Under the pieces are notes generated by a model. The model worked only from the letters and a program-made list of their open reading frames with translations, did not search any database and had not been told where the DNA came from. From the NCBI GenBank assembly GCA_027924585.1, contig BSBM01000179.1:12996501-13060500 (forward strand): a stretch of DNA of 64,000 nucleotides. Reading direction: 5' to 3'. The position numbers were made by a program, and so were the translations under genes. The DNA comes from Larix kaempferi (Eukaryota > Streptophyta > Pinopsida > Pinales > Pinaceae). Below are positions 46,901-56,960 of the stretch, piece after piece (within the stretch, counting starts at the first letter, position 1; every line of letters starts with the position of its first letter).

Positions 46901-47243
46901 CACACTTGTATGCAGGTTGAAGAAGTCACTCTATGGACTCAAGCAAGCCCCCAGGGCTTGGTATGCCAAAATGGATGCTTTTTTGCTCTCAATTGGTTTC
47001 TGTCGATGCAAGTCTGATCCAAATGTTTATTTGCAGCATTGTGATGGTAATTTGCAGGTCATTGTACTGTATGTTGATGATCTCTTAATTACAGGGAGCT
47101 GCACCAAACAAATTGGCTCAATTAAAGCTTCTTTGCACAGTGAATTTGCCATGAGCGACCTAGGATTGCTAAGGCAATTTTTGGGTTTGGAAATTGAGCA
47201 ATCTGAGAGAGGTATTTTGCTGAGTCAATCTAAGTATGCTTAA
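43989..47243 (+). CDS. Copia-C Gag-Pol polyprotein, first 1,084 codons
   Basis: One frame encodes Gag, protease, integrase and RT. I choose the ATG at 43989 (MEANQMLLTPFNFF); the frame is open back to 43899 but has no ATG there. In order, with residues counted from 43989: capsid ~1-200; zinc knuckle CTYCHRGWHPESSC ~253-266; protease FIIDSGASRHM ~318; pre-integrase LWHERFGHMNYKYL; integrase core with HSDLIGP, RTDNGKEY and GVAERKNRS supplying the D, D and E; RT with VHHMDVKSAFLHG, LYGLKQAPRAWY and YVDD near residue 1028. All key residues I checked are present. The frame ends at TAA 47241-47243 inside the RT connection, after SQSKYA. Confidence 0.95.
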   Translation: MEANQMLLTPFNFFDWKAEMVIKLRSKGLYRVTMGTEVEPNSAVEKAKYYNRLDEAYGLLCLSISRELLFHTDSLTTPNEVWVKLESLFGKTDELRGHQLENELISLSPAHFETIQEFFMKFKSLVLQLQQCGIVKKEEQLILSILSKLGPEFSVFVSTFHSAKMTLRNWQMPSLATFMECLTQEQDKLVQMGTIKSKDQALAMGVSNASKGKQKAKNSKQQEKRKFDKTKSADGGSNLSKEKDKKGKENTKCTYCHRGWHPESSCMKKTIDSMAQLLEKNNIPVPEGARKKESTSNPDNKEKCHALVAGTSNPSSFIIDSGASRHMVSSRELFSSLHSNGGPTVRMGDDSELQTKGIGRIDMEHGYFSDVLYVPSLAANFLSVYQMTHTGEAKRVTFTPDLVEISEISSNQVVVVGYADHDERMYKFSNFIPNSSDHALVSHANETSKLWHERFGHMNYKYLQQLHRDEMVEGLPEIRSSNGACIGCVVGKHPERSYEKGMARRATQPLGLVHSDLIGPLPTPSYGGSRYVLTFIDDFSRFCWVYFLKLKSEVFEKLKIWKALVENHSGHKIKILRTDNGKEYVNNNIHHLCEECGIQMQHSIPYTPQQNGVAERKNRSLKEMATCMIEARDLSPKLWAEAINCAAHIQNRSFHKSVKGKTPYEAWFGQNPNVSNFRIFGSRAWARIPSEKRKALEPQSRECIMVGYGEDTKGYKLFDTSTLKTFIERSVQFKEEPIPDFELAPGESSSPPHLNEISDDSTSDFSDIAEDNMDEDDIAVHESPSSPKWAEKIIQDAGELEGNPQEPRKTRSQTINASFANESELADHCYMMIGSDPTSYQEAHHDPRWRAAMQEEFQSLQENKTWDLVPLPPKRKLVQCKWIFRTKPVADGSDLKYKARLVAKGYSQIHGVDYTETFAPVAKMDSIRLALAMAASKGWEVHHMDVKSAFLHGELQEEIYMQHPEGFQEDPTLVCRLKKSLYGLKQAPRAWYAKMDAFLLSIGFCRCKSDPNVYLQHCDGNLQVIVLYVDDLLITGSCTKQIGSIKASLHSEFAMSDLGLLRQFLGLEIEQSERGILLSQSKYA

Positions 47244-48017
47244 GACCTGTTATTCAAGTTCAAAATGGCTGAATGTAAGGCAGCCAAGTGCCCATTCCTT
47301 TCAGGCATAAAACTAGGTGAATTTGAAGACTCTCCGGTGGTGGATTGCACACTCTATAGGCAGCTAGTTGGAAGTTTGCTGTACCTTACACATACAAGAC
47401 CTGATTTGTCTTATGCTGTAAGTGCTGTAGCAAGGTATATGCAGCAGCCACATGAGATCCATTGGAAGGCAGCCAAAAGAATCCTTCATTATGTCCAAGG
47501 AACTAAGAGCTTCGGGGTACACTATGCAGCTGGTTCCTCACTTCAACTAGCTGGATTTTCTGATTCCGATTGGGCGGGAGATCCCATCGATAGAAAGTCC
47601 ACTTCAGGTTTTGTGTTTATGTTTGCTGAAGGTCCTATTTGCTGGTCAAGTAAGAAACAGCATACAATTTCTCTTTCATCAGCAGAGGCCGAGTACAGGG
47701 CAGCAGTGAACGCAGCCACACAGTGTGTTTGGTTGCAAGGCATTCTTCGGGAGTTTGGTGTTGCTATTGATTCTCCAACCAATATTTGGGTGGATAATCA
47801 AAGTGCCATCAAGATATCTACTGATCCAGTACAGAGGCAAAGAACAAAGCACATTGAGATCCACATGCATTACATTCGGGGCTTGGTGCATGACAGGGTG
47901 ATTTCACTGCAGTATTGCCCATCCACCGAGCAAACTGCTGATATTTTCACCAAGTGCTTTACAGAGAAGACCTTCACTTACTTGAGATCTTTGCTTGGAG
48001 TGAGTGATGGATGGTGA
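47244..48017 (+). pseudogene. Copia-C RT end and RNase H (after one stop)
   Basis: Same frame as the 43989 CDS, separated only by TAA. It starts DLLFKFKMAECKAAKC, then LVGSLLYLTHTRPDLSYAV, the RNase H DSDWAGDPIDRKSTSGF block with the first Asp, SLSSAEAEYRAA with the Glu, and WVDNQSAIKI with the next Asp. It ends with KHIEIHMHYIRGLV and ADIFTKCF. If the stop is real, this copy makes no RNase H from its own polyprotein. One base change or a sequencing error could explain it. Confidence 0.93.
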
Positions 48018-48203
48018 TTGCTGCAATTTAATTGCAGGTTCAGCCCCATGTCCATTTTTGAGGGAAGTTTTTATCCCATGAGGTTTTACTTCTTTTCCTC
48101 GGTTCATATGGACAAATAAAATTTCTGTTTGTATTGAGGTGACTTGAGCCTTTGTTGCCAAGGCCTCCCACTTATCTTTCATGAGATGTACAAAGTTATG
48201 GTT

Positions 48204-48212
48204 AAGGGGGGG
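48204..48212 (+). promoter_or_regulatory. Copia-C polypurine tract
   Basis: AAGGGGGGG directly before the 3' LTR. Confidence 0.9.
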
Positions 48213-48898
48213 TGTTAGAACAGTAACCACACTTAGTACCATAATCCATAAATTTTAATTATCCATGTGCTTAATTAAACCATGTTTTGGATTAAGTGAC
48301 TATAGTTGGTCAAAAACCCACTTTGAGAGTGTTCACACCCACTTCTGAGCAAACCAGTTCACCCAGCCTCCAGTTTTGTCCACAAGTGCGCCCTCATTTA
48401 TTGCTGGTGCGCCCTCTCTCCTTGTTTTGGGGAATTTAGTTGACCAAGGGCGCTAGGGTGGATTTTTGCCCACTTTTGGCTAGATTTGGAGCATTTAATG
48501 CTCCCTTGGGCCCCCAAACCTCCTCTATTTGCTCACCCACGCCTGCCTTGAGCTAATTAATGACTCAGCATGCTTCAGCCACCTCCACACCAGAATTCGT
48601 AGCTGTTTGGGGTGATTGGGATTGAGTTGGACCCACCTAGGGGGGATTGAGGCCAATTTGGCATTGATGACTTGTACACTCAGCTTGAGCCACCTAATGC
48701 TCTCAATTTTCTCATGGATGTAATAAAAACCTGTTACTAACATTTTCACATGTTAGACAGTCAGTTAATCAAAGATTTGAGCATACATTGTGTGTAAATT
48801 TATCTCTTTTTTCAATTTTTTCCACTGTAATTGCAAATTAATTCGATTTTGTGAGGTTCTCCATAGCTCCTCGATCTTCTGTGATCAAAATACTCACA
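48213..48898 (+). repeat. Copia-C 3' LTR
   Basis: 686 bp, preceded by the polypurine tract and followed by CAAAA. Confidence 0.97.
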
Positions 48899-48903
48899 CA
48901 AAA

Positions 48904-50000
48904 TGCAGAGAAACATGGAGCACCTATAGGCTCATCTAGAGAGCATAAGCAACTTGACATAAATCTAGGGTATGTTGCATTGATGAGTCACATCAGTGAT
49001 TCATAACCATCCTCATATCAAGAAGATGCAAAGCAGCAAGTTTTGAAAGATGAAAAGATAGAAGAGTACAACTCTATAATGAAGAATGGTATTTGGGAGG
49101 TTGTTCCCAAACCTGATAGGAAGTCCATTGTGACTTCCATATGGCTTACAAGATAAAGCATGCTGTGGATGGTAGAATTGAGAAGTATAAATCCCGATTC
49201 ATTGCCAGAGTTTTCTCTACAAAATAAGGAATCTATTATTATGAGACCTTTCCCCCTGTGGAAAGGTACACCACAATCCGAGAAATGATTGCACTTGCAT
49301 CTATTCTAGTATGGAAACTTCACCAGATCGATGTGAAGACAACCTTCCTCAATGGTGAGGTTGAGGAAGAGGTTTATATTTAACATCATGAATGCTATGT
49401 GGTGCATGGGAAGGAGTCCCATGTTTGCAAGCTAAATAAATCTCTATATGGGATTAAGAAAGCCCACAAGGCTTGGTACTCCAGAATTGATAGCTACCTT
49501 TAGAAAATGGGTTTATGTAAGAGTGAAGCTGATCCAAATTTGTGCTTCAAAGTAGTGAAGAACAAACTGTTGATATTGGTTTTGCATTTTGATGATTTGT
49601 TTCTCATTGAAGAGGAACATATTATTGCTTGGTGCAAGAGGGAGCTCACATTAGAGTTCGAGATGAAATACTTAGGTCTAATGCACTACTTTCTTGGCCT
49701 TGAGATCTGGCAAAGAAAATATGAAATTTTTCTATCTCAAGGGAAGTACATTGTGGATATATTGTGCATGTTTGGCATGATAGATTTCAAAACTATGACT
49801 ACACCATTGGTTTCCAATTTGAGGAAAATTCATGAGTCAGGATCTCGATCAGATCTAGTACATCCCACTTTGTATCAACAACTTATAGGCTCGCTAATGT
49901 ACTTGATACAATCGAGGCATGATATATGTTATGCTGTGAACATTCTAAGTCAATTGATGTCTGATCCAAGACACATACACTAGATAACCACAAAGCATGT
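48904..50000 (+). pseudogene. Copia-B reverse transcriptase
   Basis: Resumes after Copia-C. The early part (48990-49500) has KDEKIEEYNSIMKNGIWEVV, a shift near 49140, KLHQIDVKTTFLNGEVEEEV with the first Asp, and LYGIKKAHKAWYSRID. From 49507 the frame is open to 49983. The active-site box is HFDD instead of YVDD, with both Asp kept. YFLGLEIWQ, QQLIGSLMYLIQSRHDICYAV and LSQLMSDPRHIH follow, then a TAG. Confidence 0.88.
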
Positions 50001-50540
50001 GCTTAGGTACCTTCGAGGTACAATCTCATATGGACTCAGATATGCCTCTAGTGGAGGAATCATGTTGCTTGGTTATAAAGAATCAGACTGGGGAGGAAGC
50101 ATTGTGAACCATAAGAGTACATCCGACTACTGTTATAGCATAGGATCAACTATGATATCTTGGTCAAGCAGGAAGTAGGGATCCGTAGACCAAATCACTA
50201 CCAAATCATAATACATAGATTCTAGTGTTTCCTATCGAGAAGCAGTGTGGCTCAGAAATCTACTTCCAGGGTTTTTCGGTGAAAATATTGAGCCCACATT
50301 TATTAGGTGTGACAATTAGAGTTGCATCAAGCTTTCTGAAAACCAAATGTTTCATGATAGTCGAAGCACATTGAAATGAAGTATCACTTCATCTGAGACA
50401 TGGTACACAAAGGTACAGTGAAACTTAAGCACATTTCTATTGATGAGGAGATTTCATATGTGTTAACAAATCCTCTGTCAGTGACGAAGACCAAGTACTT
50501 CCAAGAAAATTTTGGTATGGCAGAGAATTCCTCTCTCACT
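50001..50540 (+). pseudogene. Copia-B RNase H
   Basis: KHVLRYLRGTISYGLRY, ESDWGGSIVNHKSTSDYCYS, SSVSYREAVWLRNLLPGFFG and CIKLSENQMFHD are recognisable. At least four stops and a shift near 50370 interrupt them. It ends just before the polypurine tract. Confidence 0.85.
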
Positions 50541-50549
50541 AAGAGGGAG
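50541..50549 (+). promoter_or_regulatory. Copia-B polypurine tract
   Basis: AAGAGGGAG before the 3' LTR start. The same nonamer as in Copia-A and Copia-D. Confidence 0.85.
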
Positions 50550-51950
50550 TTTGAAATATATAGCATCAAGAGACATTCTCCAAACCAATCTTGCATAGCC
50601 AATATTGATCCTCTGTTATAGAGGTGAACACATTGATTGTATTCTGTGTAAAGTTTATTCCTCCCGTATAGAGTTAATTGATCAAAGTAATCATGTTGTA
50701 AAGTCTGGTTGGATAAGGCTCCCAATTTGTTTGTCAAGTCATAATTATCATGTGAGCCTTTTCTATAAAGGTATCCATGAGATGAACCTCCCGTATAGAG
50801 GTGGACCTTCCATATAAATGTCATGCTTTACTTGTTAAAAGCATTTAATGTTGTGTGATGTATTATTAACCCTGATCACTAGTTGCTATTAAGTATCCTT
50901 TAGATATTGATCACCTCTAAAGTGAATTACTTTAGCATATGATCATTTGGTACGAAATAATATAATATGATCATAGCATCCGATAATTCTTCTTAGTATA
51001 ATAGAATGTGTTGGATAGTTAAATTTAGCACATATTGACCATGCAGTAAAAGATAAAGAAATAAAAGATAAAGCATAGAGATTAAGAGAATTTGAAATTG
51101 TCCATGCAAACACTTTAGCTAATTAAAGAGAAATCAAATTTTTAAAGCTTCATTTAAGTATCAATGCTTCAGTTAAAGCATCAGCTAAATATATGCCTCA
51201 ATTAACTAAAAAAATCACAGTGGTCACTTCAAGTAAATCAAGCAGCGTGATTTCAATTAACTAAGTGTTAAATAAGAAGGACTAGTTAACTAAAGTGTTT
51301 TCACTTTAGTTAAACTAAAAGGCGACACTTCAGTAAATCAAGGAGAATTAGTTAAAGATAGTTAACTAAGTGACAACAATATTGCATGACGACACTAATG
51401 TTAAACTAAAAGATGACACGTGATTTGTGACACTTGCATGTCGACACTTAAGTTAGCCACCTAACTAAGTGGGAAAGATTTCAGTTAAGAGGCGAGTTCA
51501 TCCTAAGTGACAACTCAATGAGATAAAGCACTGCATGAGAAGTGGGGCGCACCTCTGCATGCAATATTAACACATCTAGTTTGAGGGTGTATCCATCCCA
51601 AAAATAGAAGATAAAAATAGAAGAGAATAATGTATAAATATGTTATATAGGATTGATGAATCCAATGTGAAGCAAATTCTCTTATCCATTGAAGGCAAAG
51701 CACTTCTCTTTGTGCAGGGTATTGTTTGTGCTTGTTATTATTGTGTTGGGAACACAACCAATTGATCTCTCTTATCTATTGCTTATGTATCTTGATCAAG
51801 AGTGTTTAGTGATATCTTATCTTCCGGAAGCAATTTGCTATGTTGTAAAATAAAACATTCTCTGCTATCCATTATATTATACTGAGAATAATTGTTGGGG
51901 TTTTTCTTCTCATAATTTTGAGGATTTTCCCCTGGGTATATCTTGTGTTA
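50550..51950 (+). repeat. Copia-B 3' LTR (right end uncertain)
   Basis: Begins TTTGAAATATATAGCATC, a mutated match to the left LTR start. It contains a TATA-like TGTATAAATATG at about 51630 and a late GGATTTTCCCCTGGG stretch typical of an R-U5 region. I cannot fix the final CA; an end around 51.9-52.0 kb is the best guess. Confidence 0.65.
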
Positions 51951-53750
51951 TGGTTGTATGAATTTCATGGATTGAATTGTCTCATTGATTCAAGTATCTA
52001 CATCTAAAATGATTGAATATCAAAGCTCAACCAAATTTAAACACTTAGAACAGTGGAGAAAAATTCTTGCTTCTTGAGGAAGAAGACAATGGAGCCTTGC
52101 ATGCCAAATAGTAATAAAAAGTGGATTGAAAGATGATCTCTCACACCAATTCTTGTAGAATAAATTTGATTTAGATTTATCCCTACAGAATGCATGTCCA
52201 TGGATTCTCTTTATAGGCCAAATGGATTCCTTGAAGCATCTAGTCCAAATGTGAATGCTCTTGCTTATGAAGTGGTCCTTTAGCTACATGAAGGGGGCTG
52301 TTGAATGTTCACAAGAATGTGAGGAATCCAATTTGAATTTTGGAGCCAATAGATTTGTTATGAGTCTTGAATTCACTGTAAAAGGTAGGTTTTCCTGCTT
52401 TGGTACTATCACATAAGTTTCGAAAAATGAACCGAGCTGATCCACACAGGTTACAGAACAAAATTCACATGATTGTTTAGAATTAATGAGTTTTTCATTC
52501 TAAGGTTCATTTTTAATTATGAATTTGATAACGAGGCATTTAATGAGATGCATGTTGTATCTTGATGATGTCCTCTTGCAATATTAGGTGAAATGTCCCA
52601 TGTGTGTGAGATTTAGGTGTTGTAGATACCCCTTAATGTATGAGTTTTGGAAGGTATTGTATGGGTGAAATGCATCGTCATTTCTTTCTCTCTTGTTCCA
52701 TATTTTAAGTTATCAAATGTTGTGGGTAAAGGGACTTCATGTAGAGAGGTTGTTAGTCATGACCATTGAATCCTGTGACTAAGTAGTGGCAAAGAATGAA
52801 TGAATGTTTATACAAATAAGATAGGCATCCCTATGCTCATGAAAATCTATCAAATTTGATTACAATAAGAGAAGAACGAGGGGTCCTATTGATGCCCCGA
52901 AAGTCGCAGCACCTACAGCTAGGGATTCTCCCCAGTAAGAAATCCCAATTAGATTGCTCACCATTTGGTGTGGGGAATCCATCCAGTTAACGGCCCAGCT
53001 ACCGTATGTGATTTAAATATTAACTTTCACCAATTGCGGTCCAATCCACCCTTTTTGTATTTTATATTTAAAGATGATATGCAAGTGCCCTATCTAAGTT
53101 CATGCAAGTAAAACAAATCTGATCTAAAACTATCTAAACTAATTAATATGCATAATCTGAAATATGAGTAATATGTTGGAAGTATACCTAAGAAACTCAC
53201 AGGTATCTGTTAATAATAAAGGAACATTTACAATAGAATGTAAAAAATAACATAGATAGCTCTGATGTAATTGAAACATTTCATTACTCATTTAACACAT
53301 AAATGTCTGCACAGGAAATGAAAGCATTCATAACTAAGAATTAATTCAGAATAGTTAAGAACGATCTCACAATATATGCATGAATGATTGAGAAATAATT
53401 TAGTAGATATCCAACACATTCCCAAGCAAAAATGAAGTGCTAGCTTTTCCCAGGAAAAATGGATCCTTCTTTATTAATGTAGCAAATTAATTCACGTACA
53501 AAAAAATCCAGTCCTTTCACCTGCCAAAAGTCCTTTCCTTCTATTCTATTCCTCTATTTATAACTTTACAAAATTGTCTCTTCTCATACCCCAACCATAG
53601 GGAATCACAAAAGTTTGTCTTCTAGTGCTCACATAAAACAAAACTAGTTTCCAGCTATTTTTCAATATCTATACAATAAAACATCCTCCAACTAGCCTTT
53701 TCTGTTAAAAAATGTATTTTTCCTATAAAATATAATTACAAATTCGAAAT
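51951..53750. other. Non-coding stretch between elements
   Basis: No credible frame. Around 52880-53040 a GC-richer patch (GATGCCCCGAAAGTCGCAG, TAACGGCCCAGCTACC) differs from the AT-rich flanks but matches nothing I know. 53160-53750 may be the 3' non-coding part of the reading frame to its right. Confidence 0.4.
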
Positions 53751-53754
53751 TACG

Positions 53755-56700
53755 TGGGCCCAGAAAGATTAGAGAAATATTTCTCCCAAGCATCAGCTTC
53801 TTCAGCAATGATAGTAAATCTGCGAGGTTCCAAAATTTGTAAAGAGACTTCATGGTATGAGAATTGAGTCTCAATGTATGCCCTCCCTTCCTCTGCTGAT
53901 GTACAACTATCCTCTAAGAAATATGCATGTACGGATTCCTATCCTAACAAATGATGTATGTCCTCTTCAGTTAGGATATCCAATTTTTTGATGTACTCTA
54001 ATTCTCCTTGCAATCCATTCTACATCTCTGCCATATGCAGATCCTCTGGAGGTAGCTCATCTATTGGTGGGAGTGGAGAAAGATGACACTTCTCATGAAC
54101 TTGCTGGATCTTCTTATAGAAACTTAAACACATATGAGAAGTCCTTAGAGTGTCAATACTCGGCTTTATGGAAGCCTTTCTACAAAATTCTAACAGTTTC
54201 ATCTCCGACTTCAAATCTGCTGCTGTCTTAGGCCGCAATTGTCCAAGGTATTCGGCGTTCGTCTCTCTCCAGACCATTTGGGCTTTAATTTTCTCTACCA
54301 CCTCAAGCTTCCTTTTCCTGACTGCATGCGACTTTGCAGATATCTCATCCATTTGTGCCATCTATAGCTTCATCTTGTACATATTCTCTACTAGAGTCAT
54401 CTGAGAATGATATATTTTCTCTTAGACTTTACAGGCTTGATCAGAGAACGAAGACGTATCTAGCTTTCTACTATCCGCTGCTTCCAACCATTCTTTCAAA
54501 GATCCTTTCTCCTTTTCTAGCTCTTCAACCTTATCTTTTATTTCTTGTATTTGTTGGTTGAAAGCTACTTTTCTTGATTCTAACTGAGTAGTTCGAGGTT
54601 CGAGATCATTCTTCTCTCCTTCCAATACCATTAGCTGAACAGCTAAGGCCTCTTTCTCTTCATCCAACCTATGGAAATCCTCCACTATCTTCTCATTTTC
54701 AGATAGGAGGTTGCTATGTTTCCTCTTCAATTCTCTACCTTGATTTACTTCTTTCTGCAAATTGTCTTTCACTTTGAAGAGTTTTCCTTTGTATTTCCTC
54801 ACTTCTTGTACTAGTAGGTCCACATTGTCGGCACTCGCCTAAGCTGTAGCTACCTTGGCTACTGCTGCGAACTGATGGTCCTGGTTGGTCTCCTCGAAAA
54901 TCATACTTTTTGTTACTGTGACCACATCTTGGTAATTTTGGCATTTCATCCTCTTCTCTGAATTCCTTATGATAGCCTTCTTTTGCATGTCAAAGAAGAA
55001 TGAATCTAGATTCGCCATGGTGGGCTTCCTTGAAGGGATAAAAGGAGTGAGAGCGAGGTTTGGAAGTAGGATATGTCCTCCAGTGATTATTTCAAGTCGA
55101 TATGTGTCCATGTTTTGTGCATCAGGACTCTTTGGTTCTGTAGCTTGCTTGGAATTATCCTCCTCTTCCTTTTTTATTAGTTGTTTAGCTACTTCTCTTT
55201 CTGCCTTTTCTTTTATTTCTTGCATCATTTCTACCTCTTCACTTCGGATTTTCTCAATTTCTTCTTTCTGAAGTATTTCGGATTCCTCTCTCTGGAGTCT
55301 CTCTGCTTCTGATTTCTCTGCTTGGAGTCTCTCAGCCTGCTCCCTTTCTGATTTCTCCTTTTCTGCTTTGAGCTTCTCATCCTGCTCCTTTTGGATTCTG
55401 CCAGCTTCATCTTCTACCTTCTTTTCCTCGGCCTCTGCTAACGCTTCTTGACATTGTCTTTCTACCTCAACTTTTGCGCTAGTGTCAGCCTTGGAACTGG
55501 AGCTCACTCCTGTTTTGGGATGATATTGTTTGTTTAGTTCAGTCATGTTCTTTACACTCTAATAGAACTCCTCATCCTTCCAGAAAAGGTGTGCATATTC
55601 GAAGTTGATCCTGCAATAAGAGTAGTGGGAAACGACCTTTTCATTAGGATCATGCCTTTTGAAGCTCTTCGTGCCAAAATGAAAAGCTTCTAAGTCTTGG
55701 ACAAATTATTCACCCTCTTTAGCCTGCTATCTTATATGCCCTAATTGTGAATGGCAATTGTGGGTAGACTGATTTCTTCTTGTCTACAAGAAACTTCCCA
55801 ATCCCATCTACAAAAACTTGGTTGATAGCCTCCTTGTGTACAACAAAATATGTGGCGTATTGAGGCAATAGGGACGAAGGATTGGTTCCACCATACATTG
55901 TGATGTATATGCCTTCCATGGAGAAGTAATAATCCCCATGTGCTTCAACGATTGACATGGCGTTTTTGGACATGCAACTTGGTTCTTCCCTGAAGATTAG
56001 TTTGTACAAGGGCATGATGAATCCTTCACATATCCTTTTCTAGTGGCTAGCGTACTTGTGAGCACAGAGAATCTGATAGGTTATATGGAGGGGAGGCCCT
56101 ACGGGGTTCCAAACGCATTCCAAAGTGGGGAAAGGGTTCTTGAGAAGTATACAACCTAGGAGATAAGCGGACGTAAAGAAATCAACTTTCTTCTCAGTCA
56201 AACCTACTTGGGATGTAGCAATGTGCAAAGACATGCTATCCGAAATGATCTTATCCCAATTGAACAGTGTGCTATGTGTGGAAATATGGTACATCACTGG
56301 TACCCAACTCAGTTTGTAAGTGTTCCCATTTTCCAATCCAAAAATTCGGCTCAGCATCAGAGCCATTAGCCGATAGGGGGTTTTTAGGTGTTGAGTTTGA
56401 TATTCCACACTATGTCTTGTTCTCATCTGTCTTTCAGGGAGTGTCATCTTCTTTGCACATTCAAAGTGAGCTATCTTGGTTGCTTTGACCCATTCATTAC
56501 TCATCATAATGTCAGGAGGAGGAAACCTATATGTCGCGATTATATGATCTGGCTGGAAAGATGCAAGTCCTTCACCATTGATGTTTGAGACAATCCTAGA
56601 GTTTACGTTGGTCTGGGGCAGAATCCATCCTATGAATTTCGAGCATGGAAATAGATCGGGGCATGTAGATACTCCGTGGAGGTGAGACTTCTTAATATTT

Positions 56701-56960
56701 AGATAGACAAAAAATTCTTCGATAGTAGCATCAAGGAAATTTGTATCTCTGATGGCTCGGTATAGCTCGTTCCATGTGAACTCTGGGGTGGCTCCCATCC
56801 TAGCTTTTGTGTCTACAAACATTGTCTCAAGGGCGGTGTCCAATAGAATCTCCACGTTTGAGTTGGACTCTACTAGCCTGGCTTTACTTCTGGAAGAGGG
56901 CCTGTTCATATCAGGCCTGTCGGGACATAAGAAGAGCAAATGAGGAAACATCGTTGACAT
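53755..56960 (-). pseudogene. Broken ~1,070-codon ORF: globular N-part plus coiled coil
   Basis: Unrecognised protein, probably of an LTR element. ATG at 56960 (a second at 56909, MNRPSS, may be the real start). The first 306 codons plus 98 more after one TAG at 56040 form a globular region (FTWNELYRAIRDTNFLDATI, WVPVMYHISTHSTLFNWDKI, YLLGCILLKNPFP). That pattern recalls, from memory and unverified, a domain seen in plant element proteins with an NW-D-I block. A frameshift near 55700 leads to a Lys/Glu-rich coiled coil (55260-55480), a linker, a second coiled coil (54422-54823) and a last part with KIQQVHEKCHLSPLPPIDELP. It ends near 53755 with AWEKYFSNLSGPT. About six stops and one shift interrupt it. 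No membrane segment seen. Confidence 0.55.

Larger units (their letters stand above)
43163..48898 (+). mobile_element. Copia-C, young full-length Ty1/Copia element
   Basis: 5,736 bp with 686-bp LTRs (43163-43848 and 48213-48898) that differ at only four positions by eye, and target duplication CAAAA at 43158-43162 and 48899-48903. Primer site, one long gag-pol frame with a single in-frame stop, and polypurine tract are all in place. It is the most recent insertion in the window that can be dated, and the only near-intact element. Confidence 0.97.
36392..51950 (+). mobile_element. Copia-B, old rearranged Ty1/Copia element
   Basis: The left LTR begins TGTTAAATATACAACATC at 36392. The right one begins at 50550, after a polypurine tract, and the two share ~700 bases (CAAGAGACATTCTCCAAACC..., CCTCCCGTATAGAG). 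Between them lie gag, protease, integrase, RT and RNase H with many stops and frameshifts. The 5' side carries a 2.2-kb direct duplication. Copia-C is inserted in pol at 43163-48898. The right end is approximate; I found no convincing target duplication. Confidence 0.75.

Noticed and set aside
50384-50824. 146-codon - strand frame over the Copia-B RNase H end and LTR
   Set aside because: Crosses the pol/LTR boundary in antisense and has no recognisable domain.
52957-52961. ATTAG after CCCA as the Copia-B right target duplication (left flank ATTAG)
   Set aside because: A 5-base match in a 2.5-kb search is likely by chance, and it would make the LTR 2.4 kb with no left counterpart.
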